Below, piece by piece: positions 25,042 to 35,039 of a DNA stretch of 64,000 bases. A program made the translations under genes and the position numbers. Every line of letters begins with the position of its first letter. Position 1 is the first letter of the stretch. This DNA is from Erythrobacter sp. Alg231-14. Its GTDB lineage: Bacteria; Pseudomonadota; Alphaproteobacteria; Sphingomonadales; Sphingomonadaceae. Location: positions 496,001 to 560,000 of the forward strand of contig NZ_LT702999.1 in NCBI RefSeq assembly GCF_900149685.1, read 5' to 3'. The notes under the pieces were generated by a model. The model was not told where the DNA came from. It did no database searches and saw nothing but the letters and a program-made list of their open reading frames with translations.

Positions 25042-26547
25042 TTGTTGACCAATTTTTGCGCCAAATACCGGCCTAATCTGCGATTCCTATCGCTGTGTGC
25101 GATTGCTTTATCGTTGCCCGCTTGTGTTTCTCTGGCGCCGGAACAGCAGTCTCCCGATATCGTGGCAGAAATGCCCGAACGATTTGCCTACGAAACGCAA
25201 GGCAATGAATACAAACCAGAGGCGTGGTGGGTCAGATTTCAGGATCCCGTTCTCAATGAATTGATCGATTCCGCGCTTTCTAAGAATTTCGACATCGCCC
25301 AATCGATCGCGCGATTGGAACAGGTTCGCGCACAAGCTCAGATTTCAAGGTCGGCCCTCTTCCCGAGTGTCGATGCAACGATCACAGCAAGCGAGGCGAG
25401 CAATCCATTGGCGGGAAGCGCGTTTGGCGATTTGGGTGGCGGAGCGATCACCCGGATCGAAAACCAAACCGTCGCGCCCAGTGTTTCGGCGGCATATGAA
25501 CTCGATCTGTTCAGCCGCAACCGCAACGATGCGGGTGCGGCGCGATTGGATGCTGTCGCTTCGGAACACGATCTACAGGCCGTACGATTGGCAACGGCCG
25601 CTGACACAATCTCCACTTATTTTGAGATTGTGAACACACGCCGTCAGATCGAACTCACTGTGCAATCCGCCAGCGTTCTGAACGACCGGGTGGAAAGCGC
25701 AGAGGAAGAATTTCGTCGCGGATTGACCGAGAGTTTTGAGCTTTATCAAATCCGTCAACAACTGCGCGCGACGCAGGCATCTTTGCCACAGTTGGAAAGC
25801 GCGCTCGCCGATGCCGAAAACAGATTGGGCGTTTTGCTGGGCGTCTATCCCGGTGATCTAGACGAGACCCTGGCCCGCCCATTGACGCCGCGATTGGTTT
25901 TCGAACCGGTTCCGGCTGGATTGCCTGCCCAATTGCTCGAACGCCGTCCAGACATCGCCGCATCATGGGCGCGGCTGGATGCGGCTCGATTGCGAATTGG
26001 GGCGCGCCGCGCGGAACGATTTCCGCAGATTAGCTTAAGCGGGTCATACGGCGCACAAGGGGATACGCTTTCCAGCGGGTTTGATTTTGCGGACAACTGG
26101 ACGCGATCTTTGGCAGCCAGCATCGTGGCGCCTATTTTCAACGCCGGTCGGATTTCGGCCAATATTCGGGTGGCGCGCGCGCAATATGACGAGAACGCCG
26201 CCGCCTATTCCGCTACGGTCCTTCAGGCGTTTCGCGAAGTAGACAGCGCCTTTGCCGATTACGAAGAGCAACGGCGACGCTATCTCCTTGTCACAGCACA
26301 GTTGCGTGAGGCGGAATTGTCGCTTGATCTGCAACGGCGACGTTATGCGTCGGGTGTCGGGACATACACCGCTTATCTCGACGGGCTGACCACCGTGTAC
26401 CAAGTGCGATCCGATCTTTCATCATCGGCTCAGGCAACCGCTCTGGCCCGGTTAACGGTTCATCGCGCCCTTGCCGGCGATTGGATCGCAAACGAAGACA
26501 CGCCATCAACCCAGTCTATTCCTACACCGGAGACACCGGATGAATAA
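25042..26547 (+). CDS. RND efflux outer-membrane lipoprotein (OprM/NodT family)
   Basis: 501 residues. The N-terminus is a lipoprotein signal with lipobox LPAC (Cys about residue 28), so it is lipid-anchored. The rest is the duplicated TolC-fold (WWVRFQDPVLNELIDSAL; ARLEQVRAQAQISRSALFPSV; RRPDIAASWARLDAARLRIG). It forms the trimeric exit channel of a tripartite pump. No ATG is available before the lipobox, so the start is TTG 25042 or 25045, after AGAGG. An inverted repeat ACGCC-N8-GGCGT (25021-25038) sits over the ribosome site and could affect translation. It overlaps the adaptor gene by 8 nt and is divergent from oxyR. Confidence 0.92.
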   Translation: MLTNFCAKYRPNLRFLSLCAIALSLPACVSLAPEQQSPDIVAEMPERFAYETQGNEYKPEAWWVRFQDPVLNELIDSALSKNFDIAQSIARLEQVRAQAQISRSALFPSVDATITASEASNPLAGSAFGDLGGGAITRIENQTVAPSVSAAYELDLFSRNRNDAGAARLDAVASEHDLQAVRLATAADTISTYFEIVNTRRQIELTVQSASVLNDRVESAEEEFRRGLTESFELYQIRQQLRATQASLPQLESALADAENRLGVLLGVYPGDLDETLARPLTPRLVFEPVPAGLPAQLLERRPDIAASWARLDAARLRIGARRAERFPQISLSGSYGAQGDTLSSGFDFADNWTRSLAASIVAPIFNAGRISANIRVARAQYDENAAAYSATVLQAFREVDSAFADYEEQRRRYLLVTAQLREAELSLDLQRRRYASGVGTYTAYLDGLTTVYQVRSDLSSSAQATALARLTVHRALAGDWIANEDTPSTQSIPTPETPDE

Positions 26548-27844
26548 TCAGTTCAAATGGGCCTTTGGTATTCTCATTGTCGCCTGCGCGTTGGCGACGG
26601 TTATGATCATGGCGCGGCCAGAGCCTGCTCAAGAAACCAAAGAGGTTCAATCACCCTTGGTGGAAACCATTCCGCTGGAATTATCGACAGAAGCAATCCC
26701 TGTTTCCGTATCCGGCACGGTTCAACCGCGCGACGAAATCGTGATCGGGGCGCAAGTTTCCGGTCGCCTCACTTACGTCAACCCGGCCTTTCGTGAAGGT
26801 CAATTCGTCACCGCCAACAGCATCCTTTTGAGGATCGATCCAACCGATTACCGCAACCAAGTCCGCATGGCGCAGGCCGATGTAGCGGCCCAAGATGTTG
26901 CCGTTTTAGAAGCCCGCGAAGAAGTGACCATTGCTCGAGATGATTTGGCTAAATTCCAAGCGCGAGAGAACGAAGTCGAACGTCTGGCATCATCTATCGA
27001 CGAAGCGGGATACGCCGCGCGCTTCCTGCCACCGGAAACACTATCGCCATCGGGTCAAACCAGCGATGAGGAAACAAATCCCGCCTCAGAAACAGACGCG
27101 GGATTGGCAACTCGCGAGCCACAATTGCGCTCTGCCGAGGCTGCGCGTGAACGCGCTGCGGCTTCTTTGGCAGACGCGCAAACGGCGTTGAATCGCACGC
27201 AAATCTCGGTCCCTTTTTCCGGATTGGTGCGCGAAGAAAGCGCCGCGGTCGGGACCTTGGTCCAAGTGGGACAGTCGCTGGGATCAGTCGCCTCGACAAG
27301 CGTGTATGAAGTTCGCTTGTTCCTAACCGAAGACGAAGCCGCACTGATCCCCGGTTTGTTGAGGGGGTCCAACGGTACGATTTCCGCGGATGTGTTCTAC
27401 GAATATGGCGGCCTCACCTACCGTTGGCCTGCCGTTGTCGATCGCGCTGATGCCAGCTTGGACCCAACCACGCGAAACGTCGAAGTGTTCTTGCGTGTTC
27501 CCAATCCCTTGCGAGGCGGTTTGATTGTTGATGGCAATGAAGGCAGCTCCGCCAATGAAGCCCCGCCATTGTTGCTTGGGGCGTTCGTCGAAGCGCGCAT
27601 CGCTGGAGACAGCACGGAAGGGTTTGCCGCCATCCCACCATCTGCATTGCGTCCGGGCAACACCATTTGGGTTGTGCGCGATGGGAATTTGCGGATCATA
27701 CCGGTCCGCGTGATCCAACGCAGCGATGATTTCGCCTATGTCGCCGCCGCGACGCTTTCGCAAGGTGGCGAATTGGTCATCAGCAGCCTCCCCTCTCCAA
27801 CCGACAACTTGCCCGTCCGCATGGCGGATGACACCGCCCAATGA
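26540..27844 (+). CDS. RND efflux periplasmic adaptor (membrane fusion protein)
   Basis: 434 residues. One N-terminal membrane anchor (WAFGILIVACALATVMIM), the barrel-sandwich halves (VSGTVQPRDEIVIGAQVSGR and SVPFSGLVREESAAVGTLVQ), a long alpha-helical hairpin between them (about 105-230, rich in Ala, Glu and Arg) and beta-barrel/membrane-proximal domains. It bridges the inner-membrane RND pump to the outer-membrane channel. Start ATG 26540 lies inside the end of the channel gene. Its TGA overlaps the pump ATG (ATGA at 27841). The hairpin contains an unusual acidic, Pro/Ser/Thr-rich insert (LPPETLSPSGQTSDEETNP), which is not typical of AcrA-like adaptors. Confidence 0.93.
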   Translation: MNNQFKWAFGILIVACALATVMIMARPEPAQETKEVQSPLVETIPLELSTEAIPVSVSGTVQPRDEIVIGAQVSGRLTYVNPAFREGQFVTANSILLRIDPTDYRNQVRMAQADVAAQDVAVLEAREEVTIARDDLAKFQARENEVERLASSIDEAGYAARFLPPETLSPSGQTSDEETNPASETDAGLATREPQLRSAEAARERAAASLADAQTALNRTQISVPFSGLVREESAAVGTLVQVGQSLGSVASTSVYEVRLFLTEDEAALIPGLLRGSNGTISADVFYEYGGLTYRWPAVVDRADASLDPTTRNVEVFLRVPNPLRGGLIVDGNEGSSANEAPPLLLGAFVEARIAGDSTEGFAAIPPSALRPGNTIWVVRDGNLRIIPVRVIQRSDDFAYVAAATLSQGGELVISSLPSPTDNLPVRMADDTAQ

Positions 27845-30800
27845 ATAATCAATCGAGCGACACCGCGGACATTCAAGAAGGCGAGCCGTTAGATCGGTTT
27901 GGTCACGCCGCCGAACGCGCGCGGGACAGAAAAGGCGTCATCGCCTTTATGGCTCGCAACGGTGTCGCCGCGAACATGATCATGTTGTTCATGATCGCCG
28001 CCGGTTTGTTCTCCTTTTCCAGCATCAGCCAAGAGGTGTTTTCAGAAACCAGTCTCGACACCGTGAGAGTGTCGGTCGCCTATCCCGGTGCCACCCCGCA
28101 AGAGGTTGAGGAATCGATTGTTCAACGGGTCGAAGAGGCGGTTGAAAGCGTCGAAGGCGTCAAAAAGATCACGAGCACTGCGTCCGAGGGATCTGGGGCC
28201 GTCAATGTCGAATTGGAAGCCGGCACAGACATCGCGCGCGCATTGGATGAAGTGAAATCCGAAATAGATCAGATCGATACATTTCCCATCGATGCCGAAG
28301 AAGCCGACGTCCGAGAATTGGTCACCCGCCAAGCGGTTATGAAAATCGCTCTATTCGGGGATGTGCCAGAGCGGACATTGAAGGAAACCGCTTACGCGTT
28401 GGAAGACGCAATATCGGGCCTGCCCGATGTCAGTTACGTTCAAACCAGCGCGGTGCGCGATTATCGGATTTACGCAGACATCTCTCAAGATGAATTGCGC
28501 GCACTCAACCTCTCTTTGACCGATGTATCCAACATCGTCGCACAAAGCAGCTTGGACAGCCCCGCCGGTTCTGTTGACACCGCTAACGAAGAAGTCCGCG
28601 TGCGGACCGTTGGCCAAAACTACACACAACAGGATTTTGAAGACATCGTCCTGCTTACAACCGGTGAAGGCGCGATCCTAAAGCTTGGCGACGTCGCCAC
28701 CATCGATGATGGGTTTGAAGACACCGATTTGATCGCTCGGTTCGATGATAAACCGGTGGCGTTTGTCGATGTCTACCGCACCAGCGATGAACGGGTTTTG
28801 GATGTTGCAGCCGCAGCCAAGGGCTTGCTCGATGACGGTTTCGATTTGCCGCCGGGGGTCGAATACGCGATTTGGGACGACGACAGCGTCCTGCTCGATG
28901 ACCGATTAAGCTTGCTGCTCAAAAACGCGGCCATTGGCCTTCTGCTTGTCTTGATCGCGCTCACTTTGTTCCTCGATCTTAGATTGGCGTTTTGGACAGC
29001 GGTGGGCATCGGTGCGACCTTTACCGGTGCGATCTTCCTGCTCGAATATGCCGGGTCCAGCATCAATATGTTCTCCTTGTTCGGGTTTATCCTCGCATTG
29101 GGGCTTGTGGTGGATGACGCGGTCGTTGTGGGTGAAAACATCTACGCAGAGCGCGAACGCGGGCGAAGCGGCACGGGCGCAGCGATTGCGGGTACACAAC
29201 GGGTTACCATTGCGGTGATCTTTGCAGTTCTGACCACGATCACTGCTTTTTCTCCATTGTTGTCTGTTGGCGGGACGATCGGGAAAATTGTCGCAGACGT
29301 ACCGCTTGTTGTTCTTGCCGTTCTGGCGCTGTCGCTGGTCGAAGCGCTTTTGGTTCTTCCCTATCACCTGTCGCACCTTCCCCCCGCCGGAACGCGCGCG
29401 TCAAACGCCATCACCCGCTTTTTTGAACGCGTGCAAAAGGCCGTTGATGCCCGATTGATCGCTTTCGTCGAAGGCCCTCTGGACCGCGCGTTGAAATTCA
29501 CTGTGCGCGCGCCAGCCATCATCCTGGCAGCGGCGGTAGCGTGTCTGATCCTTTTCGTGACGATGCTGCCAGCGGGCATCATCAAATTCTCGTTTTTCCC
29601 TGACATCGAAGCCGACACTGTGGGTGCATCTCTCGAAATGCCTGCGGGAACCACGATCAACCGCACTCAAGAAGTGACCGAACGGATCGAAGCTGCGGGC
29701 GAGCGAGCGGTGGAGCGATTGTTGGGTGAAGGTGCCGATCGGTCGTCTTTGGTAATGTCGACCTACACCACGGTCGGACTGCAACAAGTGGGCGGCGGCC
29801 CAGACGGCGACGTCGACAATTTCAGTCCCGGAATATCAAGCGTCCAGTTCGCGCTGACCTCAAACGAAGAGCGCACAGTTTCTGCTTTGGCATTCGAAGA
29901 GGCGTGGCGCGATGAATTGGGCGCGGTTCCCGAGGCGCGATCAATATCCATTTCCTCATCGCTCTTGTCGCTGGGCGAGGCGGTCAATCTGCGCATTTCG
30001 CATCCTAACGAGGAAATTCTAGAAACCGCAAAGTCCCGGGTCATGTCCGATCTGTCTCAAATCAGCGGCGTCTTCGACGTTGAAAGCGATCAAGACGCCG
30101 GCATGCGTGAAATTGAATTGCGGCTAAAGCCATCGGCACGGACATTAGGGGTAACGTTGCAGGATGTGGCGGCGCAAACGCGCGCTGCGTTCTTCGGTGC
30201 CGAATCCGTGCGGGTGCAACGCGGCAGCGAGGATGTCCGCGTCTATGTTCGCCTGCCAGAGGATGAACGCAATTCCATCGCCGATATTGAAGGATTTAGA
30301 GTGCGAGTTGCCGACGGCTTCACGTCACTCGGCGCGATTGCCGATGCCTCCTTCACCGAAAGCCCTTCCCAGATAAACCGAGAAGCTGGGCGCCGAGTCA
30401 TCTCCATTTCTGCAGACGTAGACGACCAAGTGGTCACTGGTGACGAAGTGAGCACCTTGCTTTCGCAAGACATCATGCCGTCGATCATGGCCGACTATCC
30501 GGGCTTGCGTTACAGTTTCGGCGGGCAACAAGAAGAACAAGCGGAAAGCTTTGGCGATCTCGGCACGGCTTTTGGCCTAGCATTGATTGTGATCTACGCG
30601 CTGCTCGCCATACCGTTCAAATCCTACACTCAGCCGTTGGTGATTATGGCAGCCATACCGTTTGGATTGGTTGGCGCGCTGCTCGGCCACTTGGTTCTCG
30701 GCATCCCACTCGGCATCTTGTCGATGTTCGGCATTGTTGCGCTGTCAGGGGTGATCATCAACGGATCGTTGGTGCTGGTCGACTTCTTCAACGAAAACCT

Positions 30801-31095
30801 TGCATCCGGCATGGAGGTAGATGACGCAATCGTGGACGCGGCGAAATCACGGTTCCGCCCGATCATGCTGACGGCCGTAACAACGTTCCTAGGCGTCGCT
30901 CCAATCACCTTCGAAACCAGTATTCAGGCGCAGTTCCTGATCCCAATGTCTGCGAGCCTTGGGTTTGGCGTGTTGGTGGGAACGGTTTTGTTGATCCTTG
31001 TTATTCCGGCATTGGCGATGGTGCATATCCGATCAAAGAACTTCATTGCACAGCGGCTTGCCCCTCGGCACATATCCGACAACGCCGGCGATTGA
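27841..31095 (+). CDS. RND efflux transporter (AcrB/MexF-like superfamily)
   Basis: 1084 residues with the two-repeat RND architecture: TM1 (VAANMIMLFMIAAGLFSF), a large periplasmic loop, TM2-TM7 with the proton-relay acidic pair in TM4 (GLVVDDAVVVGENIY), a second periplasmic loop and TM8-TM12 (GVIINGSLVLVDFFN). It exports drugs, detergents or metabolites with proton-motive force. It is closest to the less-characterised RND branch with the VVDDAVVVGENIYAER motif rather than to AcrB proper. An S9 peptidase gene starts 76 bp later on the same strand. Regulation by the divergent OxyR is possible but no OxyR-like site is evident in the 24902-25041 gap. Confidence 0.95.
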   Translation: MNNQSSDTADIQEGEPLDRFGHAAERARDRKGVIAFMARNGVAANMIMLFMIAAGLFSFSSISQEVFSETSLDTVRVSVAYPGATPQEVEESIVQRVEEAVESVEGVKKITSTASEGSGAVNVELEAGTDIARALDEVKSEIDQIDTFPIDAEEADVRELVTRQAVMKIALFGDVPERTLKETAYALEDAISGLPDVSYVQTSAVRDYRIYADISQDELRALNLSLTDVSNIVAQSSLDSPAGSVDTANEEVRVRTVGQNYTQQDFEDIVLLTTGEGAILKLGDVATIDDGFEDTDLIARFDDKPVAFVDVYRTSDERVLDVAAAAKGLLDDGFDLPPGVEYAIWDDDSVLLDDRLSLLLKNAAIGLLLVLIALTLFLDLRLAFWTAVGIGATFTGAIFLLEYAGSSINMFSLFGFILALGLVVDDAVVVGENIYAERERGRSGTGAAIAGTQRVTIAVIFAVLTTITAFSPLLSVGGTIGKIVADVPLVVLAVLALSLVEALLVLPYHLSHLPPAGTRASNAITRFFERVQKAVDARLIAFVEGPLDRALKFTVRAPAIILAAAVACLILFVTMLPAGIIKFSFFPDIEADTVGASLEMPAGTTINRTQEVTERIEAAGERAVERLLGEGADRSSLVMSTYTTVGLQQVGGGPDGDVDNFSPGISSVQFALTSNEERTVSALAFEEAWRDELGAVPEARSISISSSLLSLGEAVNLRISHPNEEILETAKSRVMSDLSQISGVFDVESDQDAGMREIELRLKPSARTLGVTLQDVAAQTRAAFFGAESVRVQRGSEDVRVYVRLPEDERNSIADIEGFRVRVADGFTSLGAIADASFTESPSQINREAGRRVISISADVDDQVVTGDEVSTLLSQDIMPSIMADYPGLRYSFGGQQEEQAESFGDLGTAFGLALIVIYALLAIPFKSYTQPLVIMAAIPFGLVGALLGHLVLGIPLGILSMFGIVALSGVIINGSLVLVDFFNENLASGMEVDDAIVDAAKSRFRPIMLTAVTTFLGVAPITFETSIQAQFLIPMSASLGFGVLVGTVLLILVIPALAMVHIRSKNFIAQRLAPRHISDNAGD

Positions 31096-31171
31096 CCGAG
31101 ACTGGCAAGCGGTTCAAACCGGTTGGATTGAATTCACCGTTCGTTTCGGTGTTGGTCTCACAGGAAATGCC

Positions 31172-33319
31172 ATGCCCAGATCATTTGTCGCCGCACAATT
31201 CGCGGCTAGCCTAATTGCAATTCCCGTCGCATTGGCGACACCGGTTGCCGCTCAATCACCAGAATCGGCCGATCCGATCAAACATGGCTCAGAACGCACC
31301 GAGCCTACGCGCATATTCACCGGCGAAGACCTGTTCGATCTGGCCGTAGCGTCGGACCCCCAGATCAGTCCGGACGGCAATCAGATTGCCTACGTGCGTC
31401 GCCAAAATGACATCATGACCGACCGCGCCCAAAGCGCAATCTGGATGATCGACACGTCGACTGGCGAAGAAACGCCGGTCGCTGGCAGCGAAGGGGGGGC
31501 ATTCGCTCCGCGTTGGTCGCCAGATGGGACGCGGCTCGCCTATGTTTCTGTGGAAAGCGGCAATGCGCAATTGTGGGTGAAATGGATCAACAGCGGCGAC
31601 ATCGTCCGACTAACCCGACTGCCCAACAGCCCATCTAGCATCACTTGGTCACCCGACGGACGATCGATAGCTTACACCATGTTGGTCGATGATGCCGCGC
31701 CGAAACTCGGCTCAGCGCCCGCAAACCGGCCAGAAGGCGCGGAATGGGCGGCGCCGCTTAGCATAACCGATCTCGTCAACTTTAGAGCCGATGGAACCGG
31801 TGAGATCGCACCCGGTTTCAGCAAGATCTTCATCATTTCTGCGACGGGCGGAACGGCGCGCCAGATTACCTATGGTCCCAATCACGACGGCGGCCCTCTA
31901 AGCTGGACTCCCGATGGCAACACGATCATTTTCACCGCCAATCGCAACGACAATTGGCAAACCGACCCGGTTGAGGCCGATATTTGGACCGTCAATGTCG
32001 ATACGTTGGAATTGGCGCAATTAACCGATCGCGATGGACCGGATGTGGGGGCGATTATGTCACCCGATGGCCGTTTCATAGCGTATACCGGGTTTGACGA
32101 TGTTGGTCGCGCTTATGAAAACAATGAGCTGCACATCATGGACGCCGATGGCGACAACCCAAGATCGCTGACATCGCAATGGGACTTCGGAGTTGATGCG
32201 ATTGCGTGGGACGAGGATTCCCGCGGCGTCTATGTTCAATATGACGATCACGGAGAGACCAAGGTCGCTCGGATCGACCTAAATGGTCAGGCACAGACCA
32301 TCGTCGAGGGTCTCGGGGGAGGCGGATTTGATCGTCCTTATACTGGCGGCTCGTTCTCCGTTTCGGCGAACGACACCATCGCTTTCACCGGTGGGACTGC
32401 AACGCAACCAGCCGACGTTCGCATATCTCGCAATGGTCGCTCCCGTGTTCTAACCAATTTGAATCCGCAATTGATGCCCAGCGATAGCCCCGTCACCAAA
32501 ACGATGGGCGAAGTGCGCGAGATCTCTGTCGCATCCAGCTTTGATGGCCAAATGGTGCAAGGTTGGCTGACATTGCCTCCGGGCTATGTCGAAGGGACGC
32601 GAGTGCCTTTGATTTTGGAAATCCATGGCGGCCCCTTTGCCGCCTACGGCCCGCATTTCTCGACTGACAATCAACTTTATGCTGCCGCTGGATACGCGGT
32701 GTTGTCTGCAAACCCGCGTGGATCGACCAGCTATGGTGAGGCTTTCGCTCAGGAGATCGACAAGGATTACCCCGGAAACGATTATCACGATTTGATGAGC
32801 ATCGTGGATCATACCGTCACACTGGGAATTGCCGATGCCGATCGCTTGTTCGTGACGGGCGGATCGGGTGGCGGTGTTTTAACATCATGGATTGTTGGCA
32901 AAACCAATCGATTCCGCGCGGCAGCGACGCAAAAACCAGTGATCAATTGGACCACTCAAGCCCTTACAGCCGATGGTACGGGGTATTTCGGTCAATATTG
33001 GTTGGGTGCACGGCCTTGGGAAAATCCGGAAACATTCTGGGCTCATTCGCCTCTGTCATTGATTGGTCAGGTTCAGACACCGACTTTGGTCGTTGTGGGG
33101 GCCGAAGACTATCGCACACCGGTAAGTGAGGCGGTGCAGTATTATTCGGCGCTGCAATTGGCCGGCGTTCCCACCACACTGATCCGGGTGCCCGGTGCAA
33201 GCCACGGCGGTTTCGCCGCGCGCCCCTCGCAAAGCGCAGCGAAGGCGTCAGCAATCCTTGCTTGGTTTAATCGGTATTCGGAAGGCTGGGAACCTGAAAC
33301 AGACGAAAGCGGCGAATGA
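31172..33319 (+). CDS. Secreted S9-family serine peptidase (prolyl oligopeptidase/acylaminoacyl type)
   Basis: 715 residues with a signal peptide (ending near ATPVAAQ), an N-terminal beta-propeller of WD40-like TolB repeats (SPDGNQIAYVRR, WSPDGTRLAYVS, WSPDGRSIAYTM) and a C-terminal alpha/beta-hydrolase domain. The catalytic triad is S565 (GGSGGG), D646 (GAEDYRTP) and H678 (GASHGG). The family cleaves peptides or removes N-terminal dipeptides in the periplasm. ATG 31172 follows AGGAA; the open frame upstream overlaps the RND gene and is not coding. Its stop overlaps the RluE start by ATGA, an odd pairing of a secreted peptidase and an rRNA modifier in one unit. Confidence 0.93.
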   Translation: MPRSFVAAQFAASLIAIPVALATPVAAQSPESADPIKHGSERTEPTRIFTGEDLFDLAVASDPQISPDGNQIAYVRRQNDIMTDRAQSAIWMIDTSTGEETPVAGSEGGAFAPRWSPDGTRLAYVSVESGNAQLWVKWINSGDIVRLTRLPNSPSSITWSPDGRSIAYTMLVDDAAPKLGSAPANRPEGAEWAAPLSITDLVNFRADGTGEIAPGFSKIFIISATGGTARQITYGPNHDGGPLSWTPDGNTIIFTANRNDNWQTDPVEADIWTVNVDTLELAQLTDRDGPDVGAIMSPDGRFIAYTGFDDVGRAYENNELHIMDADGDNPRSLTSQWDFGVDAIAWDEDSRGVYVQYDDHGETKVARIDLNGQAQTIVEGLGGGGFDRPYTGGSFSVSANDTIAFTGGTATQPADVRISRNGRSRVLTNLNPQLMPSDSPVTKTMGEVREISVASSFDGQMVQGWLTLPPGYVEGTRVPLILEIHGGPFAAYGPHFSTDNQLYAAAGYAVLSANPRGSTSYGEAFAQEIDKDYPGNDYHDLMSIVDHTVTLGIADADRLFVTGGSGGGVLTSWIVGKTNRFRAAATQKPVINWTTQALTADGTGYFGQYWLGARPWENPETFWAHSPLSLIGQVQTPTLVVVGAEDYRTPVSEAVQYYSALQLAGVPTTLIRVPGASHGGFAARPSQSAAKASAILAWFNRYSEGWEPETDESGE

Positions 33320-33867
33320 CGCGCCTCATTCTGTTCAACAAGCCTTTCGGAGTGTTGTCGCAATTCACCGACAAGAACAGCCCGACACAACGCCAAACCT
33401 TGTCCGATTTTATCGACGTCCCAGATGTTTATCCGGCTGGCCGGTTGGACCGGGATAGCGAAGGGCTCTTGATCCTGTGCGATGATGGTCGAATGCAGGC
33501 ACGAATTGCAGACCCAAAATTTAAGTTACCCAAAACATATCTGGTTCAAGTCGAAGGAGAACCGGATCCTGCGGCGATCGCCGGGCTGCGCGACGGTGTT
33601 CGATTGAAAGATGGCGTTACGCGGCCAGCATTGGTCGAGCGGATTGAGGCGCCCGACCTTTGGCCGCGCGATCCACCAATCCGCGTGAGAAAAACAGTCT
33701 CAGACTGTTGGATCAAGATCACCATTCGCGAAGGCAAGAACCGCCAAGTTCGCCGTATGACCGCCGCTGTTGGGCACCCGACATTGCGGCTTGTTCGATG
33801 GGCCGTCGGTGATTGGACCGTCGATGGACTGGCTCAAGGTCAATACACCGAAGCGCGCGGTTCCTAG
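33316..33867 (+). CDS. rluE: 23S rRNA pseudouridine synthase, RluE-type
   Basis: 183 residues, short and without an S4 domain, as in RluE/RsuA-group enzymes. It has the motifs LILFNKPFGVLSQF, catalytic Asp45 in GRLDRDSEGLLIL, the PKTYLVQVEG strand and the EGKNRQVRRMTAAVGHPTLRL motif. RluE of E. coli modifies U2457 of 23S rRNA near the peptidyl-transferase centre; I infer the same target from length and motifs. Its start overlaps the S9 peptidase stop and its last 4 bases overlap the 3' end of the convergent RoxA-type gene, which also acts on the ribosome. Confidence 0.88.
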   Translation: MTRLILFNKPFGVLSQFTDKNSPTQRQTLSDFIDVPDVYPAGRLDRDSEGLLILCDDGRMQARIADPKFKLPKTYLVQVEGEPDPAAIAGLRDGVRLKDGVTRPALVERIEAPDLWPRDPPIRVRKTVSDCWIKITIREGKNRQVRRMTAAVGHPTLRLVRWAVGDWTVDGLAQGQYTEARGS

Positions 33868-35039
33868 CCAAAGTCGCCGTGTTGGCCGACTCCGATCGCG
33901 CCATCGTTGTGCAACGTTTCAATCAATGCGCACAATTCCGGCGACACATCGTTGCTGGCGGAGATCATGACGTGATCGGATGCGCACAGGTCTTGAACGA
34001 AATCGTGCAATGCACTCGCAACCGAAACGGTACGTCCATCCACAGCCAAGAGAATCGTTCCAGGGGATTCCATTACGAACGCGAAACGGCTGGCAGGATT
34101 TCGGATGACATCACAGCCCGACTGCAGCAATTCTGCAATTCGATCCATGCTCAACGCGTGCTCTGGGCGCCAATCGATATGGGCGTGTTTTCGTTCTGTC
34201 GCATATTCGGCGAACCAGCGCGCAAACGCCGTGCGGTCTTGCAATTGTTCGGTCAACATTGCGTGCAGGCGATCAAGCGCAGCCGGGGCGATCTCACCGG
34301 GATTGATCTGACGTTGCAGATCGGGATCGCCGAACCGATCATCTTCGCGCTGTCCGTCCGCCAATCGAGAGGCAAAGCCATCGATCAATTCGCCGCGTGA
34401 GGGCGCGCGAAATCCAATGGAATAGGTCATACAGTCATCGCTTTGCGCGGTGCCATCATGCGCCAATCCGGGTGGCACATACAAGATGTCTCCGGGCTCG
34501 AGCAGCCAGTTCTGTTCCGAGTTGAACTCCGCCAACAACTTCAATCCATCGTGAGGGCGCAGCGCGGTATCATCATCGCACCATTGCCCCAATTGCCAAC
34601 GACGCGTCCCCAACCCCTGAACAAGAAACACGTCATAATTGTCGAAATGCGGCCCAACCCCGCCGCCGGTTGTGGCAAAACTGACCATTACATCGTCGAC
34701 ACGCCAGTTCGGGATGAAGCGAAACGGGGCGAGCAAATCCGCCACTGCAGGAACATGGTGATCGACCGCCTGCACCAACAAAGTCCATGGATCACGACCC
34801 AAAGCGTCAAATCGGTCCGCAGCTAGAGGACCATTTTCCATCACCAATGCGTGGCTTTCGCCGAAAATTAGTCGCGATTCCACATGGGCTTCTAACGACA
34901 AACCGGCCAGCTCATCAGGCTCAAGAGGGTTGCTCCATTGCGCAAATGCGTTGCGGATCAGCAATGGTTTCTTCTGCCAATAATCCCGCAGAAATTCGTC
35001 CGGATCAAAGCCGGTCAATTGCATTCCAGTGGCGCTCAT
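33864..35039 (-). CDS. roxA: JmjC/cupin ribosomal oxygenase, RoxA (YcfD)-type
   Basis: 391 residues. The cupin (double-stranded beta-helix) region carries the iron-binding triad H131-x-D133 (GPHFDNYDVF) and H194 (PPGLAHDG), followed by helical dimerisation and winged-helix domains. The E. coli relative hydroxylates an arginine of ribosomal protein L16 using 2-oxoglutarate, O2 and Fe(II). Length and motif spacing agree with that family. Start ATG 35039 overlaps the stop of the small upstream gene (ATGA). Convergent with RluE by 4 bp. Confidence 0.88.
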   Translation of the reverse strand: MSATGMQLTGFDPDEFLRDYWQKKPLLIRNAFAQWSNPLEPDELAGLSLEAHVESRLIFGESHALVMENGPLAADRFDALGRDPWTLLVQAVDHHVPAVADLLAPFRFIPNWRVDDVMVSFATTGGGVGPHFDNYDVFLVQGLGTRRWQLGQWCDDDTALRPHDGLKLLAEFNSEQNWLLEPGDILYVPPGLAHDGTAQSDDCMTYSIGFRAPSRGELIDGFASRLADGQREDDRFGDPDLQRQINPGEIAPAALDRLHAMLTEQLQDRTAFARWFAEYATERKHAHIDWRPEHALSMDRIAELLQSGCDVIRNPASRFAFVMESPGTILLAVDGRTVSVASALHDFVQDLCASDHVMISASNDVSPELCALIETLHNDGAIGVGQHGDFG

